Part shown: piece after piece, positions 27,367 to 36,972 of the stretch
Layout of the letters: the number at the start of each line of letters is the position of its first letter
How positions within the stretch are numbered: position 1 is the first letter of the stretch
DNA from: Leptospiraceae bacterium
Lineage (GTDB): Bacteria > Spirochaetota > Leptospiria > Leptospirales > Leptonemataceae
Assembly: GCA_026418015.1 (NCBI GenBank)
Contig: JAOACE010000022.1
Location: 1 to 64,000, forward strand
Direction of reading: 5' to 3'
Length of the DNA stretch: 64,000 nucleotides
Made by a program: the position numbers and the translations under genes
Notes under the pieces: generated by a model
What the model was told of the DNA's origin: nothing
What the model saw: only the letters and a program-made list of their open reading frames with translations
The model's database searches: none

Positions 27367-28697
27367 AGTAATTCTAGTAAGACTCCCATAGCTTTGTATA
27401 ATTCTAATTTTTTTAAATAAAATAAAAAGATGTTATCATAATAATTTTTGTTTGCATTAAAATATAGCGTAGTAGCATTTGTCAGTTCAAGATAAGTTCC
27501 AAGTCCGTTGATATACCGTTTTTCCGATAGATTCAAATTTTCTTTTGCATATTGTAAAGCTTCTTGGTAATAAGTAATTTTTTCTTTTAATTCTGTATAT
27601 TGAGAAAACAAGGTTTGAAGTTCTAAATAGATTTGATTTTTAATCCATCTTTCTTTTTCTAATTGTTGACGGATCAAATAATCTGCTTCTAATACTTTAT
27701 TTTTTGTCATAAAACCTTCGAAAAGAGGAACTCTAAAAAAAACGTTCAATTCCCAATTTTTTTGCTGATTATCATTTAAGCGATAATCTGGACTATTCCA
27801 GTAATGTTGAAACGAAGCACCCAATGTAGGAAAATAATCATTTGTGTTGAGTTCTTTGGTTAATTTTGCAATGTAAATTTCCTTTTGTTGAATCTGATAA
27901 TCCTTTCGATGGACTACGGCAATTTGGTAAATATCCTGAATATCGTTTAAAGCATATTGATGGATTTTTTCTTCGTTAAAAGAAGATTCTAATTCTTCGG
28001 GTTGAATTTCTTTTATTTTTATTTGGTTTATTAAACCAGGTTCTGTTTGTTCGAATCCCATGTAGAACAATAATTGATTTTTAGCAAGATTGGATTGATT
28101 TTTTGATTGAATCCACTCTATTTCTGCATTTCTGTATTCTGTTTCTATGTTATAGAGTTCAAAGGGAGCTTTTAACCCTACTTCTACTTGTTTTTTGATA
28201 AAATCTCTGTATTTTGAATAATAGTTTTTCTTTTCTTCGGAAACTTTAAGCTGATAATTCTGAATCAAAACATTCACATAACTAGAAATGGTTTTAAAAG
28301 CTATTTCTTCTTTGGTTTGTTCAAGAACTTTCGTTGCTACCTCCACATTTTCGTTTAAGATCTTTACGTTATCTGATGTCCTTCCAAAGTCATAAACTTT
28401 CTGAGAAATTTCTAAACCAGCATAGAATTGTTTTTTTTCTAATGGTGTTTCGTTTCTTAATTGAGAAAAATTTTTTTTATATCCATAAATAGAATCAAGT
28501 TTAGGATAATAATTCGATTTTCCTTGTTTTAAACGTTGAACGTTTATTTCTTTCTGGTATTGTGCTTCGTTGATTTGTGGATGATTTTTTAGAGCAAACT
28601 GAACCGAAGTTTTTAGATCTATTTCATTAGGAATACTTATATCTTGTGCATATAAACTTGTAAAAAAACAAAAAATAAAAATCGATTGATTTTTCAT
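27363..28697 (-). CDS. TolC-type outer-membrane efflux protein
   Basis: A signal peptide (about residues 1-14) and a repeated pair of outer-membrane efflux domains make up the 444 residues. The first repeat contains VQFALKNHPQINEAQYQKEIN and the second IAVVHRKDYQIQQKEIYIAK; long helices rich in Gln, Asn and Glu form the periplasmic tunnel. YINGLGTYLELTNATTLYFNA is the usual helix-4 pattern. It is the first gene of the exporter operon (channel, adaptor, ATPase, permease), all overlapping or adjacent. Confidence 0.9.
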   Translation of the reverse strand: MKNQSIFIFCFFTSLYAQDISIPNEIDLKTSVQFALKNHPQINEAQYQKEINVQRLKQGKSNYYPKLDSIYGYKKNFSQLRNETPLEKKQFYAGLEISQKVYDFGRTSDNVKILNENVEVATKVLEQTKEEIAFKTISSYVNVLIQNYQLKVSEEKKNYYSKYRDFIKKQVEVGLKAPFELYNIETEYRNAEIEWIQSKNQSNLAKNQLLFYMGFEQTEPGLINQIKIKEIQPEELESSFNEEKIHQYALNDIQDIYQIAVVHRKDYQIQQKEIYIAKLTKELNTNDYFPTLGASFQHYWNSPDYRLNDNQQKNWELNVFFRVPLFEGFMTKNKVLEADYLIRQQLEKERWIKNQIYLELQTLFSQYTELKEKITYYQEALQYAKENLNLSEKRYINGLGTYLELTNATTLYFNANKNYYDNIFLFYLKKLELYKAMGVLLELL

Positions 28698-28737
28698 TTA
28701 CATCTTTGTATGACCCGATATTGATAAAAAAAGCTCC

Positions 28738-30396
28738 TTAATCTTCTCCAACAAACCGAAAAATTGTATGTCCCATTCGTATTTCATCATTATGTCTTAA
28801 TGGCATGGGTCGAAGCACTTTTTTACCATTCAAATAGGTTCCCGCTAAACTCATCAAATCGAACAAAATATATTTGTTATCAATTCTTTTAATCTTTGCA
28901 TGAATATGCGAAACAGCACTATCTCTTACAGGAATATGTGCAGCAGAACTACTACCAATATATACTTCGTCCAAGAAAATATCGTATTGTTTGTCAGCAC
29001 CTAATCCCTCTCTATCTTTTTTAATTAGCATTGCATGACTATATTTAGGTGCTTCTTTCAACGCCATCTGCAAAACTACATAAGATTTTTCTTTTAAACT
29101 TAAAGTCATTGTCTCTTTCGAAAACCTCTTTCTTACTAAGGGATCATCCAAATAAGGAGCATAAGAAGGTTCAACCCAATTCTGTGCAATTAAAGGAATA
29201 TCTGGTTTTTCTTCTGTTTCTACATATTTTTTTTCTGGTACATCTTTATATTGACGTAAATCTGCGAAAACTTCTCCAATCTCAGGTTCTGGAAAATCAA
29301 TTTTTTCTTTTTTTTCGTTAATAGCCGATTTAAGTTTTTGATTTTTTTGATATTTAATATAAAAATATATTATAAAAATTATCAACAAAACGAATAAAAT
29401 ACTTAGAATCAACCACACATATATGTTCATAAATTCATACTGAAAACTTAACAAAGGTTGATTCTTATACAAGATTGTTGTGTTAATTTTACTTTTATAA
29501 CGAAAGTATGATTCGCTTAACGAAGACTTATAAGATATTTTAAGTCGTTTAATAAAAACTTCATCCTGATGGATGGTTTGTTCTTTCTCTTTAATTAATT
29601 TTGCGTTAAACTCGTTATAAAAAATATCTCCACCAGTTTTAAGACTAATCTTTTCGAAAGCATTCTGAATTTTTTTATTACCTACTATAACAAAATAAAT
29701 AGGAATTTCGAATTTTGTTCCAAATTTGATTAAATCATCGATGTCTTTTGCATCTAATTTGCTTGTTTCTTCTTTTGCATCTGTAAATAGAATAACTCCA
29801 CCAATCTCTTCTTTTTTGTTTTTCGAAAATTTATACAAATCATGTAAAGCCTTATACAAGGCATCGTATATCTTTGTTTGTTTACCTTGTCTTTTAATGC
29901 CATCTAACTTTGTAAGTAAATTTTTTTCACTTTTGGTAAAATTTACAACACGATTTGCTGTTCCATTGATTTTATATAAACTAATTAAATCATTTTTATT
30001 TTTTTCTTTTATAAAATTTCTTATATAATCTTTTAATAACTCGAAATCTTTATCGCTTAAAGATAAGGTAGAGTCTAATAAAATAGTATAGATCTTTTCG
30101 TTAGTGGGAATTTTATTTCCCTCTATTGTATAAGAATCTAATATCTGTATATCTAATGGTACATTGAACTTTTGATAGTTTGTATCTATTATTGTTTCGA
30201 CAATAGAAATTTCTTCTTTATTTATAGAAACAGGAATTTGGGATGATTCTTTTAAATCTAAATAAAGGGTTATTTCGGGAAATTTTTCTTTTTCTAATTT
30301 ATAATTTAAAATTTGATTCGGATCTTCTGCATAAATATCATAATGTTTTAATACGAAACAAAATACCAGTAAAAGAATTTTTTTGATTTTTCCCAT
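28738..30396 (-). CDS. vWA domain - transmembrane - FHA domain protein
   Basis: The order along the 552 residues is as follows. There is a signal/anchor segment (1-23). A vWA domain (about 95-265) carries a near-MIDAS LLDSTLSLS and ILFTDAKEE. One membrane helix (about 325-347, VWLILSILFVLLIIFIIYFY) is followed by a cytoplasmic linker. The C-terminal FHA domain (about 455-550) has GSSSAAHIPVRDSAVSHIHA and LAGTYLNGKKV. FHA domains bind phosphothreonine, so the protein could link an external vWA domain to kinase signalling inside. It follows the PAS/Fis regulator gene on the same strand by 35 bases and precedes the exporter operon. Confidence 0.85.
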   Translation of the reverse strand: MGKIKKILLLVFCFVLKHYDIYAEDPNQILNYKLEKEKFPEITLYLDLKESSQIPVSINKEEISIVETIIDTNYQKFNVPLDIQILDSYTIEGNKIPTNEKIYTILLDSTLSLSDKDFELLKDYIRNFIKEKNKNDLISLYKINGTANRVVNFTKSEKNLLTKLDGIKRQGKQTKIYDALYKALHDLYKFSKNKKEEIGGVILFTDAKEETSKLDAKDIDDLIKFGTKFEIPIYFVIVGNKKIQNAFEKISLKTGGDIFYNEFNAKLIKEKEQTIHQDEVFIKRLKISYKSSLSESYFRYKSKINTTILYKNQPLLSFQYEFMNIYVWLILSILFVLLIIFIIYFYIKYQKNQKLKSAINEKKEKIDFPEPEIGEVFADLRQYKDVPEKKYVETEEKPDIPLIAQNWVEPSYAPYLDDPLVRKRFSKETMTLSLKEKSYVVLQMALKEAPKYSHAMLIKKDREGLGADKQYDIFLDEVYIGSSSAAHIPVRDSAVSHIHAKIKRIDNKYILFDLMSLAGTYLNGKKVLRPMPLRHNDEIRMGHTIFRFVGED

Positions 30397-30431
30397 ATAC
30401 TATAAAAAATATCGACTATTCGTTGAATTTT

Positions 30432-31457
30432 CTATTTAATTTTATTTTTAGAACTTTTCTGTTTTTTCGATACACTTTTTTTTGGTCTATCCTGTTTTTC
30501 TTCGTTTTGTGATGGTTTTTTGTGGTCAACCATTTCTTCTATAATATGAATGTTTAAACGCTTAATTTTGTTTTGTAAAGTTGTTCTTTTTATACGAAGT
30601 TCTTCTGCTGTATGGGTGATATTCTGCTTATTTTTATCGAGAAAACTTTTGATAATATTTGTTTCTATGTTGTCTATAATAGAATCGTAATCCAATCCTT
30701 TTTTAAGTTCTTGATAAATGTATTCTTCCAAAGAAAAAGATTCTTGATATGGTAAAAAAATCATCAAATAACCAATAATTTCTTTTTCTTCTGTAATGTT
30801 TGTGATAATCATTTTTCGCTTGATTTCTTTTCCATTCCATTCCATTAAATCTGTTGGTCTATTCTGTAAAATATAATGTGCAATAATATCTTTGATAAGT
30901 TCTTTAAAATAGGATTCTGCAAGAGCTAAGGTTTTTTTAAATGGACCTTTATCGAGGATGTCTTTTAAAAATAATTCATTGTAGAAAATAGAATTGCCTT
31001 CTACATCCAGAGCTAACATTGGAAATGGGAATGAAGAAAAAATCATTTCTAACAAATGATATTTTTCTGTTAGATTTTGCAGCTCATCTTGGTTTTCGAT
31101 TGGTTTAGTATTATAAGATTTGACGGTAAACAAAAAATTTTTTAAGTAATAGTTAATTTCGTGTTTATCCCATGTTGTTAAATATTGTGCAAAGAGATTG
31201 TATACTGGAATAGGAGATTTTTCGAAAAACTCCCATATATGTTCAGGTAAAATTTCTTTAGAAAGAAATATATCCGGTATTCGTTCAAAACGGTTTTCTA
31301 AACGTTCTTTATCAGAAGAATAATGAAAAACTTTTTGTCTTGATAAAAAACCAATCAGATAAGAATCCCCCCCAGGATTTTCATCAACGATGGGTATATA
31401 AGAGAGGGGGTGCTTAAAAAAAATTCTTACTAAATCACTTACTTGAACAATAGACAC
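30432..31457 (-). CDS. CBS-like / PAS / Fis-type HTH regulator
   Basis: The start is a GTG at 31457 without a clear ribosome site. The N-terminal 100 residues resemble a CBS unit (LSYIPIVDENPGGDSYLIGFLSRQKV). A PAS-type sensor follows at about 120-235 (IFSSFPFPMLALDVEGNSIFYNELFL). Near residues 255-300 lies a Fis-family helix-turn-helix (IIKSFLDKNKQNITHTAEELRIKRTTLQNKIKRL) like the DNA-binding end of NtrC proteins. The AAA+ sigma-54 domain that normally stands between sensor and HTH is missing. A Lys/Ser-rich tail of 40 residues ends it. It lies directly downstream of fliD and its neighbour, so a role in flagellar or surface gene control is plausible but inferred. Confidence 0.78.
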   Translation of the reverse strand: MSIVQVSDLVRIFFKHPLSYIPIVDENPGGDSYLIGFLSRQKVFHYSSDKERLENRFERIPDIFLSKEILPEHIWEFFEKSPIPVYNLFAQYLTTWDKHEINYYLKNFLFTVKSYNTKPIENQDELQNLTEKYHLLEMIFSSFPFPMLALDVEGNSIFYNELFLKDILDKGPFKKTLALAESYFKELIKDIIAHYILQNRPTDLMEWNGKEIKRKMIITNITEEKEIIGYLMIFLPYQESFSLEEYIYQELKKGLDYDSIIDNIETNIIKSFLDKNKQNITHTAEELRIKRTTLQNKIKRLNIHIIEEMVDHKKPSQNEEKQDRPKKSVSKKQKSSKNKIK

Positions 31458-31463
31458 AAATTT

Positions 31464-32444
31464 TTAATTTTCTAACGAAACATCATTTGTCAAGAGTTTC
31501 TTTAATTGAGGTAGATTCTCTTTAATGATGGTTAGTTTATCGTTTAATTCGTATTCTAAGATATCTCCTACTGCTACTATATCATTTTCCATCAATGCAG
31601 AGGATAAATCTTCTAAAATTATTAATAGATCTTTAAAAGTTTCTACCATTTCTTCATCTAAATATTTTTTTAATCGCTCCACAGTAGTCATTAAAACAAA
31701 AAAATAAAGTTCTAATTTTTTTAATATTTCTTCTAGTTGTATCATTGCTAATTTATCGCTACCAACTTGTAAATTGGTGTTAATTTCTACTAGATCATTT
31801 TTTAAGTTGTCTATGTTAGCTTCGAAGGTTTCTAATGTGTCTAATAACTCTTGATTCGATAATTGGTTTGATAATAGTTGGTTAAAATACTGGAATGTAA
31901 ATGCACGAATTACACGAAGAGATTTAATCAAATCCATACGAAAATTGGGATAATTTTCTGTATTAAGTTGCTTTACTAATTCTAAGAATTTGTTTAAATG
32001 CTCCACAAGGTTTTCGTAGTTTTTTTCGGGCATCTTTACTTGAATATTTTGAAGGGGTAAAATAAAAAACCCGGTGATAATACTTATCACTTCGCTTATC
32101 CATTTAGCTCCTTCTTTTAAGTGTTGTACATCTTGTTCTGTTAAGTGTTCAGACTCAAACAACTTTGAACCTATATCATCTATGTATTGATTTTGCGTTT
32201 GCAACGTACTTAAAATCATTTCTTTTAGATCGCCAATATAGAAATAAACAGAATCTATTACATCTAACGGCAAATCATTCTCTTTTTCTAAACGAACCGT
32301 TGGATTTTTTAAATCAAACTTAAAGTCAATAATAAATTTATTATGTTTTTGAGCTTCTTCTTGCATGGACATAAACAAATCATGAAATGTTTTTTCTTTT
32401 TCTAGTTTTATATCGATTAATTCATTGTTAATATAAATTTTCAT
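31464..32444 (-). CDS. Helical protein of unknown function, next to fliD
   Basis: I place the start at the ATG (32444); the track's GTG at 32450 overlaps the AGAGGTG ribosome site. The first 75 residues are strand-rich and ubiquitin-like in outline (KIYINNELIDIKLEKEKTFHDL). The remaining 250 are long helices with no signal peptide (LDTLETFEANIDNLKNDLVEI). Near the C-terminus there is a DILEYELNDKLTIIKENL segment. The gene sits 18 bases after fliD on the same strand, where other bacteria often have fliS, but at 326 residues it is far larger than FliS. A chaperone role for FliD or flagellin is possible. I do not recognise the family. Confidence 0.65.
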   Translation of the reverse strand: MKIYINNELIDIKLEKEKTFHDLFMSMQEEAQKHNKFIIDFKFDLKNPTVRLEKENDLPLDVIDSVYFYIGDLKEMILSTLQTQNQYIDDIGSKLFESEHLTEQDVQHLKEGAKWISEVISIITGFFILPLQNIQVKMPEKNYENLVEHLNKFLELVKQLNTENYPNFRMDLIKSLRVIRAFTFQYFNQLLSNQLSNQELLDTLETFEANIDNLKNDLVEINTNLQVGSDKLAMIQLEEILKKLELYFFVLMTTVERLKKYLDEEMVETFKDLLIILEDLSSALMENDIVAVGDILEYELNDKLTIIKENLPQLKKLLTNDVSLEN

Positions 32445-32462
32445 AAGCACCTCTATAATTTT

Positions 32463-34484
32463 CTATTCGTCTTTAATGCCTAATTTATTTTGTAAAATTT
32501 TTCCCATAGATTTATTATTTTGTATAGCACTTTCCATGTTCCCAAATTTTTTTCTTAGCATCTCTTCTTTTCTTCCTAAGCTTAACTCTTTGTTGTAAAT
32601 AATTTTTTTATTTTCTTTAATTTGATCTTTTAAGAGATCGATTCGCGTTGTAATGATTCCACCAGAAAATTTTACATAGGGAGACAACTCTTCGTACATT
32701 TTATAAGCAACACCGTCATCTACAACAGCATCTTCGTTTTTATCGAGAGCAAACAATTCTTTTACAGATTCTGGATAATTTTTTAATACATTTTCTAACT
32801 GAGCTTCGTCAAGAATCAATAAGCCTTGTTTTATGTCTTGCCAATTACTTCCAGGTTGACCAGTAGATATACCAATTTGTGCAAGGGTTTTAAAAGATGG
32901 ATTAAGTTTTGTTGGATAAGCACTTCCTGTAATTCGCGCTAATGTAGAGACTAATCTTCTTGCGATAGGATCGCCTGCAAAAATCCCGCTAGAATCTTCG
33001 AGTTTTCTAAGTCCATCTTCGATTCGTTCGTTGGGATTCGAAGAACGATTTACCTGAAAGTCTTGATCACGGTTAAACTTATCATTTTCTTTTATAAATT
33101 GCAATAATTCGTTATATTGATTCACCCATTCTTTTATCTTATCTTTTATTTTTTGTATATCGTATTCCACTTTTAGTTCTACTTCGTAATTCGTCGTTCT
33201 ATGTAAATTTAAAGATGCACCAGGGATGATATCTATTAAGTTTTCGTTAGAACTTCTGGATACCTGAACACCATTAATAAGCATTAAAGCATCTTGGGGA
33301 GGATCGATTTCGTGCATTGGACCAAAAACGGTTTGATCTTCGATTTCTTTTTTTACTTTTAATTTCGTTAGAGTAAAAATCCCTTCGAAATTTTTAGAAA
33401 ACTCTATTGCATTGATTTGAACCGATGTATTTTCTTGTTCTTTAAAATTAAACGAAAAATCTCTTTGTTTTGGGTTAAGAATAATTTCTTTTTGTTTTGG
33501 TGTACCAGAAGATAGATAATATAAAATGATTTTTCCTACCCTTTCTTGATCTTGATTTGGTGGTTCTTGTTGGGAAGTGATTCGTTCTCTTTCTATTTGC
33601 GGTGCTATCAGTTCTATTCCATTGATTTGATTTTTGATCTCTGGTCCTACATAAATTTTTTCTTTTGTATTGGTTGTATTTTCTTGTAAGGTTTTTATAT
33701 CAAGATTCCAATGTAGATAGATTTCTGTAATATTTTCTTTTTGGGAAAAATCATAAGATACCTTTTCTAATTCACTAAAAGAAAATTGATTTTTATTTAT
33801 AATAATTTTTTCTATATTTTCTTTAAAATTTTCTGGACTAAATTCAATTTCTTCTTCTTTTTCTTCTTTTTTACCAACGTTTCCAACAATTTCTAAATTT
33901 TTCAAAAGATTGTTGGGATCTTTAAATTCCAACTTACCTTTGTTCCCAGAAATCTTTGATGTTATAGTCAAGATAAAATATTCTTTATCTACTTGAACCA
34001 TAGAAACATCGATATGATTAGATTTATCTCTAATAAGCTTTTCTAAATTTTGAATATTTCCGCCCTTAAAATTATACTGAACTTCTTTTTGATTGACTAA
34101 TATGCTAAACGTTGCTTCGGGTAATTTTTCGTCTTTATGTATTTTTCTAGAATGAATTTTATGATACTTTGCTAATTGCAATACTTGAATCTTTTGATTG
34201 ATTTGATCCACGTTAGGAGAAACTGTGCCAGTAATTGCACCTTCATCACTCGAAAGAATTTTCCTTTGAGTAAATGGTCCAGTAAAAGAATAAATATCAC
34301 GGCTTACATCGGATAATTTTTTTGCTCTTGTTCTTAGTTCTTCCCACGCTTTGATTCGAATTTCGTTTCTTTTATTGTCTTCTTCTAATCGTTTTAAGGG
34401 AGAACGTTCTAATTCAATTAATTTGTTGATAACAGATGGTACATCAATCCCCGATTGGCTAGGCATTACTATGGGTGCCGGCAT
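32463..34484 (-). CDS. fliD: Flagellar filament cap protein FliD (hook-associated protein 2)
   Basis: The N-terminal FliD domain is clear: SGIDVPSVINKLIELERSPLKRLEE, KAWEELRTRAKKLSDVSRDIY, then TGTVSPNVDQINQKIQVLQLAKYHK. The C-terminal domain has YDIQKIKDKIKEWVNQYNELLQFI, IFAGDPIARRLVSTL and a final coiled coil (about 615-660). At 673 residues it is longer than enteric FliD, with an enlarged, charged middle (about 130-400). It caps the growing flagellar filament. Start: GTG 34487 is immediately followed by ATG 34484; the AAGGAGT site is spaced five bases from the ATG and only two from the GTG, so I use the ATG. Confidence 0.92.
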   Translation of the reverse strand: MPAPIVMPSQSGIDVPSVINKLIELERSPLKRLEEDNKRNEIRIKAWEELRTRAKKLSDVSRDIYSFTGPFTQRKILSSDEGAITGTVSPNVDQINQKIQVLQLAKYHKIHSRKIHKDEKLPEATFSILVNQKEVQYNFKGGNIQNLEKLIRDKSNHIDVSMVQVDKEYFILTITSKISGNKGKLEFKDPNNLLKNLEIVGNVGKKEEKEEEIEFSPENFKENIEKIIINKNQFSFSELEKVSYDFSQKENITEIYLHWNLDIKTLQENTTNTKEKIYVGPEIKNQINGIELIAPQIERERITSQQEPPNQDQERVGKIILYYLSSGTPKQKEIILNPKQRDFSFNFKEQENTSVQINAIEFSKNFEGIFTLTKLKVKKEIEDQTVFGPMHEIDPPQDALMLINGVQVSRSSNENLIDIIPGASLNLHRTTNYEVELKVEYDIQKIKDKIKEWVNQYNELLQFIKENDKFNRDQDFQVNRSSNPNERIEDGLRKLEDSSGIFAGDPIARRLVSTLARITGSAYPTKLNPSFKTLAQIGISTGQPGSNWQDIKQGLLILDEAQLENVLKNYPESVKELFALDKNEDAVVDDGVAYKMYEELSPYVKFSGGIITTRIDLLKDQIKENKKIIYNKELSLGRKEEMLRKKFGNMESAIQNNKSMGKILQNKLGIKDE

Positions 34485-34595
34485 CACAACTCCTTTTATT
34501 GTTAAAATTTCTTTTTATTTATCGGTCAATTCTAAAAAATCATGATAAATTTGACCAAGAAATCACATAAAAAAAAATGTCCTTTAAATAAATTT

Positions 34596-34952
34596 ATGAG
34601 CGAAAGCAAAAAAACCAAAAGATTGTTCAAAGTTCTTTTTTTTAACCAAGGGAAGATCTACGAAATATTTGCTAAAAACGTTCAACAAAGCAATCTATTT
34701 GGGTTTATCGAAATAGAAGATCTTGTTTTTGGAGAAAAATCCCAAGTTCTCGTCGATCCAAACGAAGATTCTATCAAAAAAGAGTTCGAACACACAAAAA
34801 GAATCTATATACCTATACACTCTATCATTAGGTTAGAAGAAATCGATAAGGAAGTCTCTCTAAAACCAAGGGTAATAAACCTAAAAGAAGAGAACAATCA
34901 AAAAAAATATTCCCCTACAATATATACTCCCCCAGATCCATTTAGTTTCTAA
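34596..34952 (+). CDS. DUF1820-family protein
   Basis: The sequence RLFKVLFFNQGKIYEIFAKNV, FGFIEIEDLVFGEKSQVLVDP and IYIPIHSIIRLEEIDKE follows the DUF1820 pattern, a small cytosolic beta-rich family of unknown function known mainly from proteobacteria. Alignment to that pattern suggests translation starts at the ATG at 34596 (118 residues) and not at 34542, which would add 18 Lys-rich residues. Neither start has a ribosome site. It is divergent from fliD and convergent with clpX, with 16 bases to the clpX stop, so it is its own unit. Confidence 0.8.
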   Translation: MSESKKTKRLFKVLFFNQGKIYEIFAKNVQQSNLFGFIEIEDLVFGEKSQVLVDPNEDSIKKEFEHTKRIYIPIHSIIRLEEIDKEVSLKPRVINLKEENNQKKYSPTIYTPPDPFSF

Positions 34953-34968
34953 GATTTAACTCCTATTA

Positions 34969-36246
34969 TTACGCACTTTCTTTATCTTTTTTATTGGACT
35001 GCTTTAAAATGATTGTAGGGGCTGCATTTTCTGTTACAACCTTTTCGTGAATGATGATTTTTTCTATATCCTCTCTTGAAGGTATTTCGTACATCAAATC
35101 TAACATAATTTTTTCTACAATACTTCTCAATCCTCGTGCCCCTGTCTTTCTTTCGATAGCTTTTCTTGCAATCGCATCAATTGCATCATCTTCGAAGATC
35201 AACTCTACACCTTCCATTTCGAAAATCTTTTTGTATTGTTTATAGATGGCATTTTTTGGTTCAACTAAGATCCTTTTAAGTGTTTGTATATCTAATTCAT
35301 CCAATGTTGCAACAACAGGTAATCTACCGATAAATTCTGGGATTAAACCAAATTTTACTAAATCATCTGGTTCGACAAATTTTAAAATTTCTGTTCTCGA
35401 TAAATTTTTTACATTTTTTTCTTTGTTTTCTCGCGCAAATCCGATAGAACGAGATCCTAATCGTTTTGCGATAATGTCTTCTAATCCTACAAAAGCACCA
35501 CCACAGATAAATAGAATATTTTTCGTATCGATTTGTAAAAATTCTTGATGGGGATGTTTTCTTCCCCCTTGAGGTGGTACATTTGCAATCGTTCCTTCTA
35601 TAATTTTTAACAAAGCCTGTTGTACACCTTCGCCAGACACATCTCTGGTAATGGATGGATTTTCGGATTTACGAGAAATTTTATCTACCTCGTCAATATA
35701 AACAATTCCTTTTTCTGCTGCTTTAATATCGTTTCCTGCATTTTGAATCAACCTTAATAAAATATTCTCTACATCTTCGCCTACATAACCAGCTTCTGTT
35801 AGAGAAGTTGCATCTGCTATGGCAAAAGGAACTTTTAAATATTTCGCTAATGTTTGAGCCAAAAGTGTTTTTCCTGAACCTGTTGGTCCAATCAATAATA
35901 TATTGGATTTATCTAGTTCTACATCAGTATTTTTTGTTTTTGGATAATAAATGCGTTTATAATGATTGTACACTGCAACAGATAAGATTTTCTTTGCTTC
36001 TTCTTGTCCTATTACATATTCATCTAATACTTTTTTAATTTCTTGGGGTTTAGGTAAATTTTTGATGGTTTCGAAGCTTTCTTGTTCATTGTTTAAATCT
36101 TCTGCAATAATTTCGTTGCAGAGTTCAATACATTCATCACAGATATAAACACCAGGACCTGCTACTAATTTTCTTACCTGTTCTTGTTCTTTTCCACAAA
36201 AGGAACAATGCAAATTTTCTTTTTTAGTTTTTTTCTTAGAATCCAT
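34969..36246 (-). CDS. clpX: ATP-dependent protease ATP-binding subunit ClpX
   Basis: The 425-residue unfoldase has the N-terminal zinc-binding domain ([17 protein letters not shown], then CDECIELC; four cysteines), Walker [17 protein letters not shown], Walker [11 protein letters not shown], sensor and box VII motifs (PEFIGRLPV), and [17 protein letters not shown] near the end. ClpX unfolds tagged proteins and feeds them to ClpP. An AAGGAGAAG ribosome site precedes the ATG, nine bases after the end of clpP, so the two are translated from one message. Confidence 0.95.
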   Translation of the reverse strand: MDSKKKTKKENLHCSFCGKEQEQVRKLVAGPGVYICDECIELCNEIIAEDLNNEQESFETIKNLPKPQEIKKVLDEYVIGQEEAKKILSVAVYNHYKRIYYPKTKNTDVELDKSNILLIGPTGSGKTLLAQTLAKYLKVPFAIADATSLTEAGYVGEDVENILLRLIQNAGNDIKAAEKGIVYIDEVDKISRKSENPSITRDVSGEGVQQALLKIIEGTIANVPPQGGRKHPHQEFLQIDTKNILFICGGAFVGLEDIIAKRLGSRSIGFARENKEKNVKNLSRTEILKFVEPDDLVKFGLIPEFIGRLPVVATLDELDIQTLKRILVEPKNAIYKQYKKIFEMEGVELIFEDDAIDAIARKAIERKTGARGLRSIVEKIMLDLMYEIPSREDIEKIIIHEKVVTENAAPTIILKQSNKKDKESA

Positions 36247-36255
36247 CTCTTCTCC

Positions 36256-36867
36256 TTAAACAGCTTGTTTTAACTTTTTCATTTTTTCTGCATTTGGTTC
36301 GATCACATTATCAATTATACCATATTCTTTGGCTTGATAAGCAGTCATAAAGAATAATCGATCCGTGTCTCGTTCAATCTGTTCAAGAGGTCTATTGGTA
36401 TGCAATGAATAAATCTGATTCAATCGTTCTTTTATGTCTAAAATTTCTTTTGCTTGTAATTCAATATCTTTAGACTGACCGCTTGCACTACCTAATGGTT
36501 GATGCATCACAATTCTTGCATTGGGTAAAGCTGATCGTTTTCCTTTTGTACCTGCGGCCAAAAGTAAAGAACTAATATTCGATGCTTGACCAACACATAT
36601 AGTTCTTATATCAGCTTTTATGTATTGCATAGTATCATAGATTGCTAAACCAGAGGTAATATAACCACCCGGAGAATTGATATAAAGATAAATATCTGTT
36701 TCTGGATCTTCTGCGTCTAAAAACAACAGTTGCGCAATGATAATATTACAATAATAATCATCTATGGGTTGTCCAAGAAATATAATCCTATCTTTTAACA
36801 ACCTTGAATAAATATCGTATTGTCTTTCTCCACGAGGTGTTTGCTCAATAACATAAGGTATAGACAT
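36256..36867 (-). CDS. clpP: ATP-dependent Clp protease proteolytic subunit ClpP
   Basis: The 203-residue serine protease has [22 protein letters not shown], the oxyanion region [18 protein letters not shown], the nucleophile in [15 protein letters not shown], histidine in VMHQPLG, and the last triad residue in the region [13 protein letters not shown]. The motif around the nucleophile is normally GQAASMGA; here it reads GQASNISS, a mild departure. There is no long propeptide. AGGAGAA precedes the ATG. It stands between tig and clpX in the classic order. Confidence 0.95.
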   Translation of the reverse strand: MSIPYVIEQTPRGERQYDIYSRLLKDRIIFLGQPIDDYYCNIIIAQLLFLDAEDPETDIYLYINSPGGYITSGLAIYDTMQYIKADIRTICVGQASNISSLLLAAGTKGKRSALPNARIVMHQPLGSASGQSKDIELQAKEILDIKERLNQIYSLHTNRPLEQIERDTDRLFFMTAYQAKEYGIIDNVIEPNAEKMKKLKQAV

Positions 36868-36972
36868 AGGGAAATTCTCCTATTTTTAAATGATTTTTCA
36901 CTATCCCACCCACCACCACTACATTATTAAAAATTAAGCAATCAAAAGAACGTTAAAAGTCAACCAAAAAAC

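Noticed and set aside
36373-36867. Odd GQASNISS nucleophile loop of ClpP as loss of function
   Set aside because: The serine stays in place with His in MHQP; it is only a local sequence variant.
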